DNA from: Helicobacteraceae bacterium
GTDB lineage: Bacteria > Campylobacterota > Campylobacteria > Campylobacterales > Sulfurimonadaceae
Length of the DNA stretch: 37,177 bases
Assembly (NCBI GenBank): GCA_947498025.1
Contig: CANMJR010000029.1
Coordinates: 1-37,177 of the forward strand
Direction: 5' to 3'
Within the stretch, counting starts at the first letter, position 1; every line of letters begins with the position of its first letter. Below are positions 1 to 8,930 of the stretch, piece by piece. The notes under the pieces were generated by a model that worked only from the letters and a program-made list of their open reading frames with translations, was not told where the DNA came from and ran no database searches. The translations under genes were made by a program, and so were the position numbers.

Positions 1-732
1 ATTCTCTGTAGCAATTATCTCTGTATTTGACGATAATTTATTCATTCTCTCTTGAAATATATCCATTTTACTGTTTGAGCTTTGAGACAATTCTTCCATA
101 GCTTTTGAGTGCGTATGAACTTCTTGTGTATTTTGCTTTAGGCTTTGAACCGTGATTTCAACTTCACTAGTAGCTTTTTGAGTTCTCTCAGCCAGTTTTC
201 TGACCTCATCGGCGACAACTGCAAATCCTCGTCCATGCTCGCCGGCTCTTGCGGCTTCTATTGCTGCATTGAGTGCCAAAAGATTTGTTTGGTCGGAGAT
301 ATCTTTAATAAGGTTTATAACATTTGAGATGCTCTCAACATTAGAGTTCAGAGTATTCACCTGCTCATAAGTGCTTGTAATATGCTCAAGAAGAGAGTTC
401 ATGTCATTAGCTAAATCGTTCACATCTGCTTGCGTATGTTGTGTATATTCACCATTTATTTGATTTCTGCTATCAACATCTTCAAGGTTTTTGAGGTTAC
501 TGCCCAAATCGCCTTGAATTATTTTTAAGTCTCTTTCACAGCCATCCGTAAGACTTTTCGTTAAAGAACGAGTAAGCTCATTCATAACATGTTCAGATGC
601 ATTCCCTCTTGCCGTCTCTTCCAATTGTGAAATTTTTGCATGCGCATTTTCAAGCTCATTTTTAAGAGCATAAATCTCTTCCTCTTTTTTCTTTAAAGAA
701 ACCTCTAACTCACGATTATTTCCAAAAAACAT
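1..732 (-). CDS. Methyl-accepting chemotaxis protein, C-terminus cut by window edge
   Basis: Reads 244 codons without a stop from an ATG at 732 to base 1, so the C-terminus lies outside the window. The first ~80 residues are rich in Glu, Lys and Leu with a heptad look (coiled coil), and no membrane segment is seen, so this part looks cytoplasmic. The signalling hairpin tip that contacts CheA and CheW is unmistakable ([19 protein letters not shown], then [19 protein letters not shown]). This tip is almost the same as in the transducer encoded at 5107-6543. The start was chosen because the other nearby ATG (736) hits a stop after a few codons. The purine-rich ribosome site contains a run of eight G. 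What it senses cannot be told; soluble MCPs of this type often carry a C-terminal CZB domain, which would lie off the edge. Confidence 0.9.
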   Translation of the reverse strand, partial: MFFGNNRELEVSLKKKEEEIYALKNELENAHAKISQLEETARGNASEHVMNELTRSLTKSLTDGCERDLKIIQGDLGSNLKNLEDVDSRNQINGEYTQHTQADVNDLANDMNSLLEHITSTYEQVNTLNSNVESISNVINLIKDISDQTNLLALNAAIEAARAGEHGRGFAVVADEVRKLAERTQKATSEVEITVQSLKQNTQEVHTHSKAMEELSQSSNSKMDIFQERMNKLSSNTEIIATEN

Positions 733-736
733 ACAT

Positions 737-744
737 CCCCCCCC
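737..744 (-). repeat. G8 homopolymer tract in the ribosome-binding region of the MCP gene
   Basis: On the coding strand the MCP leader reads AAGAAG-GGGGGGG-ATGT-ATG, with eight consecutive G ending four bases before the start codon. G tracts of 8 or more are known slippage sites in Campylobacter and Helicobacter. Here a length change would alter the spacing or pairing of the ribosome site rather than the reading frame. Confidence 0.6.
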
Positions 745-810
745 TTCTTTTACTATAGGTAACAATTCAGTGACATAGTATATAAAAAACTATATTAAAG
801 TATAATTTTT

Positions 811-2736
811 TTATTTTAGCTCAATCATCTCCGTAGCTCGACCTTGAATAACAAATATATCTTTTGCTTCAAGCTTGCCTAGTGTCTCTAAATCCATCAC
901 TCCTGTTGCGATGAGTGAAATGCCTATTGTGTCCGTAATAAGTCTTAGAGCCGATAAAGCTTGCTCGCTTTGGCTTAAAAAGTAGCTTGTTTCGCCTTTT
1001 ATGTAGGCAGGTCTTAAATCTTGCAGATATTGATAATCTGCACTCTCACCGATAAACTCATAAATTCCCATCTCAATATTATATTTCTCAAAAAGAGCTT
1101 TATACTGTTTTATCTGCTCAGAATTTTTACGAACAAGTCTATCGGGTATCTCCATAATCAGCTTAAACGGAAGGTGTTTTGCATACTCTCTAAAGAGGTT
1201 GCTAAGCTCATGGTAGGTCTCTTTCATATCCAAATACTCAAAGGAGAGTCTAAGAGAACAGGTTAAACCTTTTAGATTGCTATCTGGAGTTTTAAACATC
1301 ATATTTATAACATTCTTATAGATTTGTGAACTAATACCTGCCTGATTTGCCGGTGCCATAAATTGACCGTAGTAGTATGTTTTGCCATCTTTGTCTTTAA
1401 GGTTCAGACTCAGCGCATGATGTGCCACTTTTTTGGCTTTTGCATCCACCGCAGTCCATGAGACAAAATTAAAGTTACTTGAATTCAATGCTTCATTTAT
1501 AATGCCTCTCCAAGCATCTTTGCCCATAACTTCAATTGCATTCTCTGCTTTTTCCAAGTGTATATGCGTGTCGTTAAACTTAGCTTGAGAGAGAGCGTTG
1601 TCTGAGAGAGAGAGGAGCTGACCGATATTTTGTGTGTAGTTGTACTCGTAAAGTCCAAGTGAGATATAGGTTGCGCTCAAATCAAGTCCACAAGACATAA
1701 TAAGGTTACTCACCGATTTATAGATATTTTTAGCAAGCACTAAACCATCTGCATCATTACAATCCGGAAGCAAAATAGAGAACTCAGTACCGTTCATTCT
1801 TGAGACTATCGAGTGTTCATATTTCTCTGTTTGGCTTTTAAATACATTGGCAATATCAATAAAAAGTTTATCTACATCACGGAAGCCTATCTTGTCATTC
1901 GCTTCTATTACTCCGCTGAAAGCTATCATCATATTGATACCGCCCTTGGAGCTTGCATCAATTTTAAGATACTCCGGCAGTTTATCTATAAGGTATTTAC
2001 GATTTCTAAGTTTTGTTGTCGGGTCTATGTACTCCAGCTCTTTTTGTCGTTTTAGCTCCTCGTTTCCTTTATCAAACATAGCTTTAACTTTTGAAACCAT
2101 ATTGTTCATGCCAAGAACAACATCTTTGAACTCTTTTGTATTGGGGATGCTATTTTGTATAATAAACTCATTTCTCCCGACCGCCTCTGCCTGTCTTTGA
2201 ACCTCTTTGAGCGGCTTAAGTATCGCTGCGAGTATCAGGTTAAGAATAGTAAGGGCAATAATTGCAATGATGCTAAAAGATACAAGAAGACTCATTAAAA
2301 TCGTATATAACTGCTTATATGCATAGCCGACATCGCTCTGAACATTGAGAATGCCAACCTGACTCCAACCGGCTGAAACATTTGCAGATGCGACCGGAGC
2401 ATGAATCTTCACCACTTTTAAAAACCATTCAGGTACTGCTATTCGCTGATTTTCTGATTTTCTCTCATACAAAATTATATTATCAACATCCACAAGTGAA
2501 ATGTAGAGATAGTTGCCGCTATCAAAATTGGCATTAATCATAGTTGACATGACGGATGTATCGCCGGCGGCAGTTCCAAGGGAGAGACTAAGAGAAGTTG
2601 CCGTATTTTTGGCATCCTCATAGAGCCTCTCCTGAACGGAAGTGTTAGCACTCTTGAAATTGAGTGTCAAAACGGTTCCCAAAATAATGAGTAAAAATAT
2701 CGATAGCATAATGGCTATCTGCTTGAAGAGAGTCAT
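811..2736 (-). CDS. lapD: LapD-like inner-membrane c-di-GMP receptor (degenerate GGDEF-EAL)
   Basis: Membrane protein of 641 residues: TM1 about 8-27, a periplasmic LapD/MoxY-type domain about 28-140, TM2 about 145-170, HAMP about 171-223, a GGDEF domain with NGTEF (315-319) in place of the catalytic motif, and a C-terminal EAL-type domain from about 405 that lacks the EAL signature. In the LapD family both domains are inactive; c-di-GMP binding in the EAL domain is passed through HAMP to the periplasmic part, which holds the protease LapG. The start ATG overlaps the stop of the lapG-like gene by four bases (ATGA), so the two are translationally coupled. The partner gene is what makes LapD the best call over a generic GGDEF-EAL enzyme. 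The usual target, a large adhesin with its type I exporter, is not in the window. Confidence 0.85.
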   Translation of the reverse strand: MTLFKQIAIMLSIFLLIILGTVLTLNFKSANTSVQERLYEDAKNTATSLSLSLGTAAGDTSVMSTMINANFDSGNYLYISLVDVDNIILYERKSENQRIAVPEWFLKVVKIHAPVASANVSAGWSQVGILNVQSDVGYAYKQLYTILMSLLVSFSIIAIIALTILNLILAAILKPLKEVQRQAEAVGRNEFIIQNSIPNTKEFKDVVLGMNNMVSKVKAMFDKGNEELKRQKELEYIDPTTKLRNRKYLIDKLPEYLKIDASSKGGINMMIAFSGVIEANDKIGFRDVDKLFIDIANVFKSQTEKYEHSIVSRMNGTEFSILLPDCNDADGLVLAKNIYKSVSNLIMSCGLDLSATYISLGLYEYNYTQNIGQLLSLSDNALSQAKFNDTHIHLEKAENAIEVMGKDAWRGIINEALNSSNFNFVSWTAVDAKAKKVAHHALSLNLKDKDGKTYYYGQFMAPANQAGISSQIYKNVINMMFKTPDSNLKGLTCSLRLSFEYLDMKETYHELSNLFREYAKHLPFKLIMEIPDRLVRKNSEQIKQYKALFEKYNIEMGIYEFIGESADYQYLQDLRPAYIKGETSYFLSQSEQALSALRLITDTIGISLIATGVMDLETLGKLEAKDIFVIQGRATEMIELK

Positions 2737-3374
2737 ATTTTTTTCCTTTTAATGTTGAGGTTGAGTTCATCCCAGTTTTTGTGGATTTTTTCATTTTCTA
2801 TCTTTTCTCCGGCACTATCTCCCGAAGCTTTATAGAGAGAGGTTCCGCTAAAGTTATAAATAGGAGTAAGGTCTGTTCTTTTTGATGCAGGGAGGACTCT
2901 GTGGTTGTTGTTATCTAGAACAAGAGGCTCACTTCTGGCAGTTGCAAAGTATGTTAAAACCATGTGCGCCTCTTTGAACTGCGTGGAGCGGACATAAGTA
3001 AAAAACAATTTTTTAGAATCAATTCCAAGATAAACCAGAGCGAAGTATTTTGCTATTACATAATCTTCGCAATCGCCCGTATCTTTAGCCAAAAATTCCG
3101 AAGGGGTAGCCCAATAATCGCTTATGCCATACACCTTCATGTCAGCTGCATATTTGACTTCATTATAGAAGGTATTCACCTCTTCGAGCTTCTGTGCATC
3201 ACTTTTTCCCGCAAGTGCATCCAAACTTTGCTGAAGATATACAAATCTTTTTTTTGCAAACTCATCATACTTCTGTCCGACTTGTGCAATCAAAGCTGCA
3301 TCAATGTAAGGCTGCCCTGCATAAAGAGTATCCAGTGCCAGTAAAACGAATAATACTATTTTTAAAAAAATCAT
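2733..3374 (-). CDS. lapG: LapG-like periplasmic cysteine protease (transglutaminase-like)
   Basis: A 213-residue protein with a signal peptide (residues 1-19, ending LYA). It carries a bacterial transglutaminase-like cysteine protease fold with the triad Cys102 (GDCEDY), His137 (AHMVL) and Asp154 (LDNNN). In the known LapD-LapG system this protease clips the N-terminus of a surface adhesin and so releases cells from a biofilm; it is freed when c-di-GMP falls. The acidic context around the Cys (DCEDY) fits the calcium-dependent LapG group. It lies between the radical SAM gene (13 bases upstream) and lapD (4-base overlap). The family call is firm; the substrate is unknown because no adhesin is nearby. 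Confidence 0.88.
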   Translation of the reverse strand: MIFLKIVLFVLLALDTLYAGQPYIDAALIAQVGQKYDEFAKKRFVYLQQSLDALAGKSDAQKLEEVNTFYNEVKYAADMKVYGISDYWATPSEFLAKDTGDCEDYVIAKYFALVYLGIDSKKLFFTYVRSTQFKEAHMVLTYFATARSEPLVLDNNNHRVLPASKRTDLTPIYNFSGTSLYKASGDSAGEKIENEKIHKNWDELNLNIKRKKI

Positions 3375-3387
3375 TTTTTATTATACA

Positions 3388-4890
3388 TTAATTTTGTCTT
3401 TTATTAAAACCTGCAGTTCCCTCTTTTGCATCTGAAGAAAAGTCTTTGGCATGTGCCCTTAAGTAACTCGGGATTGCTCTGCCTTTGACCTTCATCATGT
3501 CTTCAAGCATCTCTTTTGCGACAATATCCGGTGAGAGTTTTTTGATTTGTGTTAGGTATATAAAGAGTAGTTCGCCGAGCCTTTGAAGAGAGATTTGCCA
3601 AGTGGAATCGGTCTGTTGATATATCCACATGCCAAACGCATAAAAGTTTTCGTAAACGCTCTCATCTTGCCAGATAAGTTTAACACTCTTTTTGAAATTT
3701 CCGCTGTTATAAGTTAAATCCCAAAATCTCGCAAACCTTTTCATAATCTGTATATCATTAAAACTGAGCTGAGAGTTTTGCAAAATATCATAAGGTGGAA
3801 TATCACTATAAACCATGCTATGTTCAATATCATGGCGGTTTATAAATGTTCCAGAGAGTTTTTTAAGTATCCCTATCTGTATCTCGCAACTGCTGAGTTT
3901 TACTAATTCATCAAGATTCCTGCCAAAACTCTCTAGCGATTCATTGGGAAGCCCGACTATCAAATCAAGATGTATGTGCGCCTCGGTTTCATTTTCTAAA
4001 AAGCTTATATTTTCTTTAATCTTTTCTAGGTTCATCTCTCTTGATATATTTTTTGCAATCTCTAAGTTAAGCGTTTGTATCCCTATTTCAAGCTGCAAGG
4101 CACCATGAGGGAACTTTGCGATTTTCTCTTTTATGGAAGCTGGAAAATGGTCTGGGATTACTTCAAAGTGAGCAAAATAGGGAGGCTCTTTTGCCAAAAA
4201 AAAGTCTAATATTCTGTTGGCTGTCTTCATGTTGAGGTTAAAAGTTCTATCCACAAATTTGAAGTTTCTAGCGCCTCTTTGCCATAAAAGCTCAAACTCT
4301 GCTAAAACAGCATCCAAATCAAATGCTCTGACCCGCTCATCCATAGAAGAGAGACAGAACTCACAGTGAAATGGGCAACCTCTTGACATTTCTACATAGA
4401 TGTAGCGGTTTTTTATATCATCGTCTGTGTAGTATCTGTATGGAAGTTCTACTGTTTTAAGCTCTGGAGTGTTCATTTTAATGATTTTTGCTATTGGCGG
4501 ATTTTTATCAAAAATATTTTTACAAAGCTCATAAAAAGCCAAGTCACCTTCACCTTGAATAATAAAATCAGCCTCATCAAAATTGACACGAAATGGTGTG
4601 TGGGTCACTTCAGGACCGCCTAAAACTATGAGGGTTTGTGGTGAGATTTTTTTTAAAATGTGAACAAGTTCTTGCACCTCTTTAGCATTCCAGATATAAA
4701 CGCCAATACCAATAACATCCGGCATACAAAAGAGCAGTTTCTCCACTACTGTCTGAAGAGCATCGTTTATGCTAAATTCTAAAATTTCAGCCTCTTCTTG
4801 CAACTCTTTTAGATTAGCATACAAATATCTAAGACCTATAGAGCTGTGAGTGTATCTTGAATTTAAGGTAGTTAGGATGATTTTTTTCAT
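3388..4890 (-). CDS. B12-binding-domain radical SAM protein
   Basis: A 500-residue cytoplasmic enzyme. Residues 1-130 form a cobalamin-binding-like domain (VLGGPEVTHTP at 89-99 is typical), and residues about 160-370 the radical SAM core with the cluster motif CxxxCxxC (Cys172, Cys176, Cys179 in RGCPFHCEFC). The C-terminal third resembles the domain of unknown function seen in radical SAM proteins of this layout. Such enzymes use SAM and often cobalamin to alkylate or rearrange a substrate; which one cannot be told. It is the first gene of an apparent three-gene transcript with lapG and lapD, whose meaning is unclear. No good Shine-Dalgarno sequence precedes the ATG at 4890, but the conserved N-terminus (KKIILTTLNSRYTH) begins there. 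Confidence 0.85.
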   Translation of the reverse strand: MKKIILTTLNSRYTHSSIGLRYLYANLKELQEEAEILEFSINDALQTVVEKLLFCMPDVIGIGVYIWNAKEVQELVHILKKISPQTLIVLGGPEVTHTPFRVNFDEADFIIQGEGDLAFYELCKNIFDKNPPIAKIIKMNTPELKTVELPYRYYTDDDIKNRYIYVEMSRGCPFHCEFCLSSMDERVRAFDLDAVLAEFELLWQRGARNFKFVDRTFNLNMKTANRILDFFLAKEPPYFAHFEVIPDHFPASIKEKIAKFPHGALQLEIGIQTLNLEIAKNISREMNLEKIKENISFLENETEAHIHLDLIVGLPNESLESFGRNLDELVKLSSCEIQIGILKKLSGTFINRHDIEHSMVYSDIPPYDILQNSQLSFNDIQIMKRFARFWDLTYNSGNFKKSVKLIWQDESVYENFYAFGMWIYQQTDSTWQISLQRLGELLFIYLTQIKKLSPDIVAKEMLEDMMKVKGRAIPSYLRAHAKDFSSDAKEGTAGFNKRQN

Positions 4891-4911
4891 AATGTGATTT
4901 TAGCATAAAAG

Positions 4912-4946
4912 TCTCAAGCTCTGTAAAGGGGGTTAAGAGCTTGAGA
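4912..4946 (-). terminator. Perfect 11-bp stem-loop between aerotaxis and radical SAM genes
   Basis: TCTCAAGCTCT (4912-4922) pairs exactly with AGAGCTTGAGA (4936-4946) across a 13-base loop. On the minus strand it is followed by CTTTTATG, a weak T run. It may end the aerotaxis transcript or act as a leader element of the radical SAM gene 22 bases further on. A second AT-rich inverted repeat (5034-5043 with 5065-5074) lies between this and the aerotaxis stop codon. Confidence 0.45.
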
Positions 4947-5106
4947 AGGGTTATAGAAAATTTATAGGAGTTTATCTTTATCTCTATATGAAAGGGGGAA
5001 AACATATTTGAGATGCGTAATTATATTTATTATAAATAAATAGCAAGTTAACCATATTTTATTCCTATTTATTTAAGCTATTCTTAATAGTTCTCTCTTT
5101 GAGAAA

Positions 5107-6543
5107 CTATTTTGATTGCCCATACTCCTCTATCATAGCATCAAGTTTAGTAAAGAGTTCAACAGATGCCTCTTCCATTGCAGAAAAATTTGCTACTATA
5201 TGTTTCGGATTATCAAATTTTAGCGTTGTGCCATGTTTTACAAACTCTATATTTTTAAATACTGAGTTATGGACTACGGCATGAGGAGCATCCATCTGTG
5301 CAAAGGCTTTTGTATTGCCAAATCTATCATGCCCGATACCAAGATACCATTTACCCATACGGCAATTTTTGTGATCAGCAAAAACAGCAGATGCATCAGC
5401 TTCCAAAACAGTAGAATACGCTTTAGATTTAAAAATAATGTGATCAACTTTCACAAGCGTTGTAAAGAGACGATTCTGAACTTTTATAGCTGAATGAGAT
5501 GCACTGTTTGCAAGAGAGTTGAGTTCTTTAAATGTATCTTCAAACGCATGTATAACTATATTTGAAGTATCTGCAATCTCTGAAATATTGTCAGAATTTG
5601 TTCTTATCTCATTTGTCTCTTGTTGCAATGCTTTGATAGTGATTTCTATTTGGGTTGTTGCCTTTTGTGTTCTCTCGGCAAGTTTACGAACCTCATCTGC
5701 TACAACTGCAAATCCTCGCCCATGCTCACCGGCACGTGCGGCTTCAATTGCAGCGTTAAGAGCTAAAAGGTTTGTTTGATCTGCTATATCTTTAATGAGT
5801 CCGACAACCTCTGAAATCTCTGCTGAGCGTTGTTCCAAGTTTATTATACCGCCATGAGAAGAGGCTATAAGCTCTACGAGTTCACCTAATCTTTGACTTA
5901 TTTCAGCAACTGTATCCAAACTTTTTGACGACTCTTCTGCGGTTTTGTTAGCAACACCGACAATTTCAAAAGAATCTTCGGAACAAAAACTTATATCTTT
6001 TTGAATAACTAAAAGACCTTGACTCACTCCACCACCTAAATTGGCTAATTCATGTGAAAGTTCTCCTCTTATTTTTGTATCATTACCCCTTGCTATAGAT
6101 GAGATTGCCTTATTGAGTGTTTTTGCAGTTGTATAAAAAACCCCATGAAGACCTTCCGAATAAGTTCTTCTATATGTTTGACCTGCAGAAGCCTTTTCTA
6201 TAGTAGTTACAGTATCTCTCATAAAAGCTTCTAGTTGGTCAAGAACATCATTAAGGCTCCATGCAAAATCTGATTCAGCAGAGTCGTCATCCGGTATATG
6301 CGTAACACGATCTTCTAGCTTACCATTTGCTGCATTTTTTAAAACCCTTTGCATTGCAAGACGTAATTCTGAAGATGATTCAGAGTTAGAACCCGCTGGG
6401 ACAAAGATAGACAGTAGTAAAATAAAAAGTACAACTAAAGCTAAAATATAGCCTCCGGTAGCCAAAGCAAATATCGCTACACCTGCAAGTGCAACTAAAA
6501 GTAAAATAGTTTGATTACTCTTGAATAGAGATGATAAGTTCAT
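5107..6543 (-). CDS. Aerotaxis/energy-taxis transducer (MCP) with C-terminal CZB zinc domain, CetA-like
   Basis: A 478-residue transducer. Two closely spaced hydrophobic helices (about 12-30 and 32-49) form a membrane hairpin with almost no periplasmic part, so it does not sense an outside ligand by itself. HAMP-like repeats follow (about 53-160), then the MCP signalling domain with tip [19 protein letters not shown] (255-273), then a CZB domain with the expected zinc ligands His368, Cys394 (CRMGKW), His421 and His425. The upstream gene encodes an Aer-type PAS protein and overlaps it by 29 bases, the split arrangement of Campylobacter CetA/CetB energy taxis. It probably relays the redox state read by the PAS partner to CheA. 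The CZB domain is an extra zinc or oxidant input. Confidence 0.85.
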   Translation of the reverse strand: MNLSSLFKSNQTILLLVALAGVAIFALATGGYILALVVLFILLLSIFVPAGSNSESSSELRLAMQRVLKNAANGKLEDRVTHIPDDDSAESDFAWSLNDVLDQLEAFMRDTVTTIEKASAGQTYRRTYSEGLHGVFYTTAKTLNKAISSIARGNDTKIRGELSHELANLGGGVSQGLLVIQKDISFCSEDSFEIVGVANKTAEESSKSLDTVAEISQRLGELVELIASSHGGIINLEQRSAEISEVVGLIKDIADQTNLLALNAAIEAARAGEHGRGFAVVADEVRKLAERTQKATTQIEITIKALQQETNEIRTNSDNISEIADTSNIVIHAFEDTFKELNSLANSASHSAIKVQNRLFTTLVKVDHIIFKSKAYSTVLEADASAVFADHKNCRMGKWYLGIGHDRFGNTKAFAQMDAPHAVVHNSVFKNIEFVKHGTTLKFDNPKHIVANFSAMEEASVELFTKLDAMIEEYGQSK

Positions 6544-7000
6544 CGTAACTCACTCCTTTTTCAGTTAATATATCTGTTAAAATTTTAGTTGAAGCTTCTA
6601 CACCGCTTCTCTTCTCGGCTTCAAGCATCTTTGCGTAAAGAGGTTTTATAATATCAAGAGCTTTTGCACTTGGCTTTCGTCTGACTGAGTAGTAGCCGAT
6701 AAGATTCCCTTTTTCATCTAATGAGGCAGTAACATATGCAAATACCCAGTAATCATTCCCATTTTTTGTTTTATTGATTACATAAGCAAATATCTCCTCT
6801 TTTTTACTCACTCTTTCCCAAAGAAGTTTGAAGACAGCTTTTGGCATATCCGGATGGCGAATTATACTATGAGGCTTACCAAGTAACTCCTCCTCTTTAT
6901 ACTCTGCCATCTGCATAAAAATTTTATTTGTATAAGTTATGCGACCTTTGAGGTCAGTTTTTGAAACAATAAAATCATTTTGTTGCATCTCTTTAAGCAT
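6515..7000 (-). CDS. Aer/CetB-type PAS redox sensor
   Basis: A 161-residue protein made of one PAS domain (about 5-125) and a short helical tail. The Aer signature is plain: [17 protein letters not shown] at 41-57, and [11 protein letters not shown] near 80-90 with the aromatic Trp85 at the place used for FAD binding in E. coli Aer. FAD in such domains reports respiratory redox state. There is no membrane segment or signalling domain, so it must act through the MCP encoded just downstream (29-base overlap). The frame is open to a TTG at 7045, but the ATG at 7000 has a good ribosome site (AAGGGG, nine-base spacing) and starts exactly where the Aer PAS homology begins. Confidence 0.87.
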   Translation of the reverse strand: MLKEMQQNDFIVSKTDLKGRITYTNKIFMQMAEYKEEELLGKPHSIIRHPDMPKAVFKLLWERVSKKEEIFAYVINKTKNGNDYWVFAYVTASLDEKGNLIGYYSVRRKPSAKALDIIKPLYAKMLEAEKRSGVEASTKILTDILTEKGVSYDELIISIQE

Positions 7001-7089
7001 ACAAAGAATCCCCTTTTCTGAAATTGTAGTACAAATGTATTGCAAATGTACTTAAATAATACCACTTAAAATTGAATATATATTTTAAA

Positions 7090-8187
7090 CTATAACTTCC
7101 CGTACATCTCATTATAAAATGAGATAGCATGTCTGTCGCTCATATTCGCTATGTAATCGGCTACAACTCTATGTTTACTTCTAAAATGCAACTGTTTGAA
7201 GTAGAACTCCGGTAGCATCTTCTCCTCTTGCATAAGCCCTTTGTAAAGACCTTTTATCGCCTGTTTTCCTGCAAACATTTTTATAACTATATTTTTGTGT
7301 TGATAGAGTTTATTGAAGAGAAGTTTTTTAAGCTTTTTGATTTTTCTCTCTAGTTCCGGTTCAAAACCGATAGGAATTTCACTTTTACTATCAATTGTTG
7401 CACTCAAGACTTCACCTCTTTGAATTTTATCTTTGGAGAACTCTAAAAGTGAATAGACAAGATGGTTGATAAGATGAGAACTAAAACGATACCGAAACAT
7501 CTCATCGTTCTCAAATCCAACGCCCTCAAATGCAACTTTTTCTAGAATCTCACAAATCAACTCGCTCTCTTTTAAATCATCAAAACTGATAAGTCCTGAA
7601 TTGACTCCATCGTCAATATCGTGGCTTATATAGGCTATCTCATCCGCGCGGTCAACAACCATTGCTTCTATGGAAGGATGTGTGTCGAGATTGAATTGTT
7701 CATGGATAATTGCCGGTAAAAAGCTTTTTTTGTAGGGATAGGAGTGTTTTAGAATTCCCTCTAGCGTTGCAAAAGAGAGGTTTAGCCCGTTGTAACTATT
7801 GTATCTTTTTTCTAAAAGTGAGACAACTCTAAAGCTTTGAAAATTATGCTCAAATCCGCTTGCAAAGCCATCTTCTCTCAGACACTCATCTAAAGAGTCT
7901 CCGCCGATGTGACCAAAAGGGGTGTGACCTAAATCATGTGCTAAAGCAATAGCCTCTGCCAACGCTTCGTTGAGCCCAAGGGTAGAAGTGATAGAACGGG
8001 CGATTTGTGAAACTTCTATGGAGTGGGTAAGACGGGTGCGAAAGAAATCGCCCTCTTGATTTAAAAAAACCTGAGTTTTGTACTCAAGCTTTCTAAAACT
8101 GCCGGAGTGGATAATTCTATCTCTGTCTCTGGCATAAGGTGAACGAAAATCGTCCTCTATTTTGTAAAATCTCTCGTATGGCTTCAT
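7090..8187 (-). CDS. dgt: dGTPase-like deoxynucleotide triphosphohydrolase
   Basis: A 365-residue HD-superfamily enzyme that hydrolyses dNTPs to deoxynucleosides and triphosphate. The family marks are the N-terminal SPYARDRDRIIHSGSFRKLEYKTQVF region (about 16-42), the metal-binding His of RTRLTHSIEV, and the HD pair in ALAHDLGHTPFGHIG, with a second Asp in VDRADEIAYISHDIDDG. The length suits the shorter dGTPase-like group rather than the ~500-residue E. coli enzyme; substrate range in this group varies. Two dNTP-supply genes, nrdB and thyX, lie 5-8 kb upstream. It is separated from the PhnA-like gene by 82 bases, so it may have its own promoter. Confidence 0.9.
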   Translation of the reverse strand: MKPYERFYKIEDDFRSPYARDRDRIIHSGSFRKLEYKTQVFLNQEGDFFRTRLTHSIEVSQIARSITSTLGLNEALAEAIALAHDLGHTPFGHIGGDSLDECLREDGFASGFEHNFQSFRVVSLLEKRYNSYNGLNLSFATLEGILKHSYPYKKSFLPAIIHEQFNLDTHPSIEAMVVDRADEIAYISHDIDDGVNSGLISFDDLKESELICEILEKVAFEGVGFENDEMFRYRFSSHLINHLVYSLLEFSKDKIQRGEVLSATIDSKSEIPIGFEPELERKIKKLKKLLFNKLYQHKNIVIKMFAGKQAIKGLYKGLMQEEKMLPEFYFKQLHFRSKHRVVADYIANMSDRHAISFYNEMYGKL

Positions 8188-8269
8188 TTAATACCTCCTT
8201 TTGTCAAAAGCCGAGCTTCATCTAAAATTCCTCTCACTAAAGCTTTGCCTATCGGCAAGAAACAAAACA

Positions 8270-8824
8270 TTATACTTTTTTCAAAAACTCTGTTTTTAGG
8301 AAGATTTTTGTGCCGTTTACTCTTCCCTCAATATGGTCGTCAATATCGGCGGGAAGTGCGATACGAGTTACGGTTGTGCCTCGTTTTGCAGTAAAACCTG
8401 CACCCTTCACTTCTAAATCTTTTAAGATAACTACGCTATCACCGGCTTGAAGGATTACACCGTTTGCATCTTTATGAACTAATTTATTTGCAGAGGCATT
8501 GAGAGTCGAATCTGCCCATTTTTTTTCATCCTCTTCCAGATACATCATCTCAACCAAATCTTGACGACCAAGTTTGTTTAGCAAAATATAGGACATTACT
8601 TTCACAGCAGGAACTTCACTCCACATGCTGTCGTTTAAACAGTTAAAGTGGTTTTCATCTAATGTTCCAGAGCTAATCTGCTCTTTACATGTTGCACATG
8701 CATATATAGACTGCTCAGTGCTGCCGTCTGTTGCACCGACTTCCAAAACACTCAAACCCTCACTGCTTCCGCAAAGTTCACAAATTCCGCCACTTCTAGC
8801 ACTTAATTCTTTTTCTGTATTCAT
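8270..8824 (-). CDS. PhnA/YjdM-like zinc-ribbon protein
   Basis: A 184-residue cytoplasmic protein. The N-terminal zinc ribbon has Cys15/Cys18 (CELC) and Cys43/Cys46 (CATC). The C-terminal ~65 residues are the small PhnA beta domain (GDSVVILKDLEVKGAGFTAKRG onward, given here in outline). Despite the family name, most members are not shown to act in phosphonate breakdown, and no phn genes are near, so the role is open. The start ATG has AAGG eight bases upstream. The sequence between it and the next gene upstream carries a stem-loop (8852-8868). Confidence 0.8.
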   Translation of the reverse strand: MNTEKELSARSGGICELCGSSEGLSVLEVGATDGSTEQSIYACATCKEQISSGTLDENHFNCLNDSMWSEVPAVKVMSYILLNKLGRQDLVEMMYLEEDEKKWADSTLNASANKLVHKDANGVILQAGDSVVILKDLEVKGAGFTAKRGTTVTRIALPADIDDHIEGRVNGTKIFLKTEFLKKV

Positions 8825-8851
8825 ACATTCTACCTTTTTTCATTTTATTTA

Positions 8852-8868
8852 GAGTTCTTGCAGAACTC
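8852..8868. other. Short perfect stem-loop, 7-bp stem and 3-base loop
   Basis: GAGTTCT-TGC-AGAACTC. It sits between the diguanylate cyclase stop and the PhnA-like start, in a gap that also holds a GC-richer imperfect repeat (8879-8900). There is no T run for a classic terminator. Similar small hairpins recur in other gaps of this window. Confidence 0.4.
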
Positions 8869-8930
8869 ATCGTTGTTACGCTAGCCGCGTTATGGCGCTA
8901 AAGTAATAGAATTATACCAAAAAGCCTCTA

